DNA of 64,000 bases from Vicinamibacterales bacterium (GTDB taxonomy: Bacteria > Acidobacteriota > Vicinamibacteria > Vicinamibacterales > 2-12-FULL-66-21), in the NCBI GenBank assembly GCA_036496585.1, contig DASXLB010000039.1, positions 1 to 64,000 of the forward strand. Reading direction: 5' to 3'. The position numbers and the translations under genes were made by a program. Numbering within the stretch: the first letter of the stretch is position 1; each line of letters begins with the position of its first letter. The notes beneath the pieces are model-generated. The model was not told the DNA's origin. It saw only the letters and a program-made list of their open reading frames with translations, and made no database searches. Shown piece after piece: positions 60,119 to 64,000 of the stretch.

Positions 60119-61774
60119 ATGCCGGCAGGAGTTTCTGTCTCCGCAGGCGTTCCTGCCGGATTCGATGCCTTGGGCCTTGGCGAACGCCTGGTCAAGGCCG
60201 TCACCGCGCTCGGCTACGAAGAGCCGACGCCGATTCAACGGGAAGCAATTCCGCACCTGCTCGCAGGGCGGGATCTCATCGGGCAGGCAGGCACCGGCAC
60301 CGGCAAGACCGCGGCCTTTGCCCTGCCGCTCATCGAGAGGCTTCTCGGCGTAGCGTCATCGGCCGGTCGCCCGCCGCGAGGATTGATCCTCGTGCCGACC
60401 CGCGAGCTGGCGATGCAGGTCGCCGAAGCGATTCACACGTACGCGACCGGCACGCCGCTGAGCGTCGTCCCGCTCTACGGTGGGGCGCCCATGCTGCAGC
60501 AGATCCGCTTGCTCGCGCGCGGCGCCGACATCGTGGTAGCCACCCCTGGACGCGCGCTCGACCACCTCCGCCGCGGCACCCTGACCCTCGACGCCCTGGC
60601 TGCTGTCGTCCTCGACGAAGCGGATGAGATGCTCGACATGGGCTTCGCCGACGATCTCGAGGCGATTCTCGCGGCGACCCCGAAGGCGCGTCAGACGGCG
60701 TTGTTCGCCGCGACGATGGCGCCGCGCATCGCGTCGATCGCCGAGCGTCACTTGCGGTCGCCCGCGCGCGTCACCATCAAGGGCGAGACGCGCACCGCCG
60801 GCGCGCCGCCGCGCGTGCGACAGGTCGCCTTCATCGTGCCGCGGGCCCAGAAAGGGCAGGCTCTCGGCCGCATCCTCGAGTTCGAGGATCCGGCGTCGGC
60901 CATCGTGTTCTGTCGGACCCGGTTCGAAGTCGACGAGCTCACCCACACGCTCAAGGCGCATGGCTACGGTGCGCAGGCGCTCCACGGCGGGATGGAACAG
61001 CGGCAGCGCGACCGCGTGATGCAGATGTTCCGGCAGAAACAAACCGACATCCTCGTCGCGACCGACGTCGCGGCCCGCGGGCTGGACATCGATCACGTCT
61101 CGCACGTCATCAACTACGACATCCCGACGGCCGCCGAAGTCTACGTGCACCGCATCGGCCGCACGGGCCGGATCGGCCGGGACGGCGTCGCGATCACCCT
61201 CGTCGATCCGCGCGAGCGCCGCACATTGCGGCAGATCGAGGCGCTGACGAAACAGCGGATCGAGATGGCGCCGTTGCCGACCGCCGACGCCCTGCGCGCG
61301 AAGCGGCTCGAGATCACGCGGACCGCTCTGAAGCAGCGTCTGGTCGCTGCCGGTGATCTCGCGCACACGCGCGCACTGGTTGCCTCACTCGCCGAGGACT
61401 TCGATCTGCTCGATATCGCGGCGGCCGCCGTCGCGATGCTGCACGGCGAGCGCGAAGAGGCTGTCGCGCCGCAGACGACGAAGGCGAACGGACCCGGCCG
61501 CGCTGTCGATGATCACGACGAGGCCGAAGGCGACGCGCCTGGTCCGATGGTGCTGGTGCGCGTCGGCGCCGGCCACCGGGACGGCGTGCGGCCCGGCGAT
61601 CTCGTCGGGGCGATCACGGGTGAAGCCCGGATCACCTCGCGGCAGATTGGCAAGATCCAGATGAACGCCGGTTATTCGCTGGTCGAAGTCCCACAAAACC
61701 TGGCCGGCCGCGTCGTCACGGCGCTGCGACGCACGACGATCCGCGGGCAGAGCGTCGAGGTCAGGGCGCAGTAA
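60119..61774 (+). CDS. DEAD-box RNA helicase with DbpA-like RNA-binding tail
   Basis: The 551-residue helicase has the Q motif region EEPTPIQREAI, motif I AGTGTGKT at 57-64, motif Ia PTRELAMQV, the TPGRAL element, motif II as VLDEADEML, motif V ATDVAARGLDIDHV and motif VI HRIGRTGRIGR. Motif III, usually S-A-T, is A-A-T here. After the core, a DbpA-type RNA-binding domain (about 475-550) ends the protein (MVLVRVGAGHRDGVRPGDLV). It unwinds RNA duplexes, likely for ribosome assembly or cold adaptation. Coupling with cspA supports the cold role. Confidence 0.92.
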   Translation: MPAGVSVSAGVPAGFDALGLGERLVKAVTALGYEEPTPIQREAIPHLLAGRDLIGQAGTGTGKTAAFALPLIERLLGVASSAGRPPRGLILVPTRELAMQVAEAIHTYATGTPLSVVPLYGGAPMLQQIRLLARGADIVVATPGRALDHLRRGTLTLDALAAVVLDEADEMLDMGFADDLEAILAATPKARQTALFAATMAPRIASIAERHLRSPARVTIKGETRTAGAPPRVRQVAFIVPRAQKGQALGRILEFEDPASAIVFCRTRFEVDELTHTLKAHGYGAQALHGGMEQRQRDRVMQMFRQKQTDILVATDVAARGLDIDHVSHVINYDIPTAAEVYVHRIGRTGRIGRDGVAITLVDPRERRTLRQIEALTKQRIEMAPLPTADALRAKRLEITRTALKQRLVAAGDLAHTRALVASLAEDFDLLDIAAAAVAMLHGEREEAVAPQTTKANGPGRAVDDHDEAEGDAPGPMVLVRVGAGHRDGVRPGDLVGAITGEARITSRQIGKIQMNAGYSLVEVPQNLAGRVVTALRRTTIRGQSVEVRAQ

Positions 61775-61828
61775 GCCCCGTCGGCGGCGTGGCGACGATC
61801 TGAGAGCGCTCGTCTACACTCTGAGACG

Positions 61829-62671
61829 ATGCGCTTGTCCGCGCGCGGCTTTCTTCTCGCTTGCCTGGCGATCGCGGCGATCGCCGGCTGGCTCCTCTCG
61901 CATCGAACGTCGCGGTCGCCCCGTGTCGTCACCACCCCCGCTCCGACTGGCCCGATCGCGCCCGGTGTCGCCGAGAGCGCGAGTCCGGTGACGCCGGCCG
62001 AGTACGCGAAGCTCTGTGCCTCGGATGACGTGACCGGCTGCGAACGGGCGTGCGCTGCGGGCGACGCCGCGAGCTGTCGAAGCCTCGGCTGGCACTACGA
62101 TCACGCCACCGGCAGACTGCCCCAGGACGAGGTCAAGGCCGCGTCGTATTTCAACCGCGCCTGCGACGGCGGTGACGTGCAGGGCTGCGCCAATCTCGGA
62201 GTGATGTACGGGGAGGGCCGCGGCGTGCCGAAAGACGACGGGCGCGCGACGTCACTCTACGACCGCGCCTGCAACGCCGGCAACGCACAGTCGTGCACCA
62301 ACCTGGGTGTGGCCTACGACTTCGGCCGCGGCGTCCCGAAAGACGAAGCACGCGCGGTGGCGCTGTACCGGACTGGCTGCGACGGCGGCCACGCGGGCGG
62401 TTGCGCGAATCTTGGCGCCATGTTCGAGTCTGGCGTTGGCGGGTTGACCAGGAATCCGTCGCGCGCCGCCCCGCTCTATCAGCGCGCCTGCGAGGGCGGC
62501 AGCGCCGCCGGATGCACGAACCTGGGCCGTCTCTACGAACTCGGAGCTGGCGACCTGCCGAGAGATCCCGCGCGCGCCGCAGAGCTGTATCGCCGGGGCT
62601 GCCTCGGCGGCGATGTCGACGCCTGTGCGCGCTCGGATTCCTCGCACGCCGATCGAGGAGCGAAGCACTGA
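61829..62671 (+). CDS. Cysteine-rich Sel1-repeat protein, membrane anchored
   Basis: The 280-residue protein has one N-terminal membrane helix or uncleaved signal (about 5-23), a Thr/Pro linker, and about five Sel1-like repeats of 36-38 residues. Each repeat carries a Cys pair in a pattern like CDGGDVQGCANLGVMY then GRGVPKD. The paired cysteines would bridge the two helices of each repeat, as in Helicobacter Hcp (cysteine-rich) proteins, so it is probably periplasmic. Sel1 proteins act as interaction scaffolds; its partner is unknown. TACACT lies eight bases before the ATG. The stop shares one base with the next remnant's ATG. Confidence 0.86.
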   Translation: MRLSARGFLLACLAIAAIAGWLLSHRTSRSPRVVTTPAPTGPIAPGVAESASPVTPAEYAKLCASDDVTGCERACAAGDAASCRSLGWHYDHATGRLPQDEVKAASYFNRACDGGDVQGCANLGVMYGEGRGVPKDDGRATSLYDRACNAGNAQSCTNLGVAYDFGRGVPKDEARAVALYRTGCDGGHAGGCANLGAMFESGVGGLTRNPSRAAPLYQRACEGGSAAGCTNLGRLYELGAGDLPRDPARAAELYRRGCLGGDVDACARSDSSHADRGAKH

Positions 62672-62994
62672 TGAGCGAACCGGACATTCGACGGCGCGCT
62701 GCCGGATTATCACAAGGCGTGGTCCGCCTCGCCGCGCAGCGCCGACTCACAATGGCGATGGATCTGGCCGGCGTGCCCGCGATCTGCCTACCGAGCGGTG
62801 TTTCTTCGGACGGTCTGCCCGACAGCATCCAGTTCACCGGCCGACGGCTCGGCGAGTCGATGCTCTGCCGCATCGCCCATTCCTATGGGCAGGCGACGAC
62901 GTGGCAAAGCGCCACTCGGATCTGGCAACCGGCTGACGGCTCGGAACGAAGTCCCCTCGCCGGTCGTCTCACTCTTCCAGCAGCTTGGTGTTGA
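62671..62994 (+). pseudogene. C-terminal remnant of an amidase
   Basis: The frame from 62671 contains RLTMAMDLAGVPAICLPSGV followed by SSDGLPDSIQFTGRRLGESML and a helix ending AHSYGQATTW. This is the C-terminal end of amidase-signature enzymes (the G-x-P-A-x-x-L-P-x-G-x-S-x-D-G-L-P segment). The catalytic Ser-Ser-Lys region, normally 250 residues upstream, is absent, and the first 25 codons show no amidase likeness. It should have no enzyme activity. It lies between the Sel1 gene and padR and is probably a gene fragment. Confidence 0.65.
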
Positions 62995-63035
62995 CAGTCG
63001 ACATCAAGAACCCTTAGTGTCGACAGTCGACATCA
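62989..63035 (+). promoter_or_regulatory. Two tandem palindromic operators upstream of padR
   Basis: Two 18-nt sites, TGTTGACAGTCGACATCA (62989-63006) and TGTCGACAGTCGACATCA (63018-63035), are 29 nt apart and differ at one base. Each is a near-palindrome around GTCGAC. The first includes TTGACA, a possible -35 box; the second runs into the padR ATG at 63035 and would cover the -10 and start region. PadR repressors bind such paired sites, so self-regulation of padR and the permease is likely. Confidence 0.75.
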
Positions 63036-63364
63036 TGGCCCGAGTTCCAGCGCTGTTGCCCGGCACGCTCGACCTGCTCATCCTGCGCGCGCTGCAGAAG
63101 GACGCGCTGCATGGATGGGCGATCTCGGAGCGTCTGCAGGAAATTTCCGAAGACGTGCTGCAGATCAACCAGGGCTCGCTCTACCCGGCCCTTCACCGGC
63201 TCGAGCATCAGGGCTGGCTCGAAGCCGAGTGGCAGGTGTCCGAACTCGGCCGCAGGGCCAAGTATTACCGGCTCACCACGTCGGGCCGCCGTCAGCTCAC
63301 CATCGAAGCGCGCGAATGGGAGCGGATCTCGCACGCGATTGAGCGCGTGATGAAGCTTGCGTAA
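63035..63364 (+). CDS. PadR-family transcriptional repressor (acidobacterial type)
   Basis: The 109-residue regulator starts MARVPALLPGTLDLLILRAL, the standard PadR opening, then GWAISERLQEISEDVLQINQ with the winged helix LYPALHRLEHQGWLEAEW and RRAKYYRLTTSGRRQL. The C-terminal dimer helix is short, as in the subgroup that precedes ADOP permeases in Acidobacteriota. The ATG lies inside the second operator, so binding would block both transcription and translation. It is 3 nt from the permease start and surely co-transcribed. Confidence 0.93.
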   Translation: MARVPALLPGTLDLLILRALQKDALHGWAISERLQEISEDVLQINQGSLYPALHRLEHQGWLEAEWQVSELGRRAKYYRLTTSGRRQLTIEAREWERISHAIERVMKLA

Positions 63365-63367
63365 GCC

Positions 63368-64000
63368 ATGAACCTCCGCGACTGGAGACTTCGCCTGCGC
63401 GCCCTGGTCAGACCGCGCCCCGTCGAGCGCGACCTCCACGACGAGCTCGCCTTCCACATCGAGTGCGAGACGAAAAAGTTGATTGACGAGGGCATGGAGC
63501 CGGCGCGGGCGCGCCACACCGCGCGGGCCCGGTTTGGATCGCTGAGCGTGGCGGCCGACCAATGCCGCGACGAGCGCGGCACCGCTTTTGTCGACGACAC
63601 CAGCCGCGACCTTCTTTACGCGTTGCGCGCGTTCAGACGCGCGCCGCTGACTGCCATCACGATCGTCGGCACTCTCGCGATCGGCCTCGGCGTCGTCGCG
63701 GTTCTCTTCACGATCCTGAACGTGTTCCTCTTTCGGGCCGACGCCGTGCCCGGCATTTCCGAGATGTACGGCATCGAACGGGTGCGGCAGACCGATGGCA
63801 ATCGACCGCTCCTGACGCGGCCGCGCTTTGACGCCTTGCGCAGAGACACCCGCATCTTCACCGATGCCTACGCGGCGCTGCCCGACGTCGACGCGCGCGT
63901 CGAGGGTCAGATGATGGCGGTCACCCTCGTGTCCGGAAACTTCTTTCAGGTTCTCCGCGTCACGAGCGTCTTGGGCCGCGCGCTCGCGCCATCGGACGAC
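63368..64000 (+). CDS. ADOP-type FtsX/MacB-like permease, 3' end cut by window edge
   Basis: About 211 codons are present before the window ends. The N-terminus (WRLRLRALVRPRPVERDLHD then ELAFHIECETKKLIDEGM) is the cytoplasmic cap typical of acidobacterial duplicated orphan permeases. It is followed by RDLLYALRAFRRAP, a first membrane helix (ITIVGTLAIGLGVVAVLFTI) and the start of the periplasmic MacB-like domain (VSGNFFQVLRVTSVLGRAL). These permeases resemble MacB/FtsX but lack their own ATPase, and their substrates are unknown. Only the first half is visible. It follows padR by 3 nt. Confidence 0.92.
   Translation, partial: MNLRDWRLRLRALVRPRPVERDLHDELAFHIECETKKLIDEGMEPARARHTARARFGSLSVAADQCRDERGTAFVDDTSRDLLYALRAFRRAPLTAITIVGTLAIGLGVVAVLFTILNVFLFRADAVPGISEMYGIERVRQTDGNRPLLTRPRFDALRRDTRIFTDAYAALPDVDARVEGQMMAVTLVSGNFFQVLRVTSVLGRALAPSDD

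Overview
The window is about 64 kb of GC-rich bacterial DNA, probably from an Acidobacteriota genome and perhaps from the Vicinamibacteria. The best taxonomic clue is at the right edge: a PadR-type repressor followed at once by a permease of the 'acidobacterial duplicated orphan permease' (ADOP) type. The high GC content and the many secreted peptidases and hydrolases fit this. Class level is inference.

Region 1 (1-21.2 kb, all minus strand) is a type VI secretion system (T6SS). In transcription order it reads tagH (FHA), tssK, tssL with a C-terminal OmpA domain, tssM, a tagF-pppA fusion, tssA, tssB, tssC, two different hcp genes, tagJ, tssE, tssF, tssG, clpV and a TPR gene cut by the window edge. 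The baseplate, sheath, membrane complex, tube, recycling ATPase and part of a threonine-phosphorylation switch are all present. No tssJ, vgrG, PAAR, ppkA or effector gene is visible in the window.

Region 2 (21.2-24.7 kb, plus strand) starts divergently from the T6SS. It holds a periplasmic FecR-domain protein, an OmpA lipoprotein and a CHASE2/HD-GYP membrane protein, which together look like an envelope-to-cyclic-di-GMP signalling module. It ends in a large inverted array of a degenerate 9-nt repeat.

Region 3 (24.9-43.2 kb) is metabolic and mixed: an orphan AAA ATPase, a dicarboxylate transporter with a D-malate/tartrate dehydrogenase, peptidyl-dipeptidase Dcp, a DUF5655-like protein, an MFS transporter with a TIM-barrel isomerase, the methionine genes metX-metY with a CoA-binding protein, an OsmC-like protein, an FAD oxidoreductase, an M16 protease and a PEP-mutase-like protein.

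Region 4 (43.2-48.1 kb) is a tightly coupled operon: an Omp85-type outer-membrane protein, a DUF4390-like secreted protein, an NtrY-like kinase and an NtrX-like sigma-54 activator.

Region 5 (48.3-64 kb) carries secreted hydrolases (an acetyl-xylan-esterase-like enzyme, a PQQ sugar dehydrogenase, a GH54 arabinofuranosidase in an unusual multidomain protein, an M28 peptidase and a DUF1080 protein), an unrecognised 390-residue protein, a cspA-DEAD-box helicase operon, a Sel1-repeat protein and the padR-ADOP pair.

Four truncated gene remnants (outer-membrane barrel, CdsA, cupin, amidase) lie in gaps between intact genes. Several genes have a -10-like hexamer only 6-9 nt before the start codon, suggesting leaderless transcripts. 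No rRNA, tRNA, CRISPR array, insertion sequence or prophage was seen.
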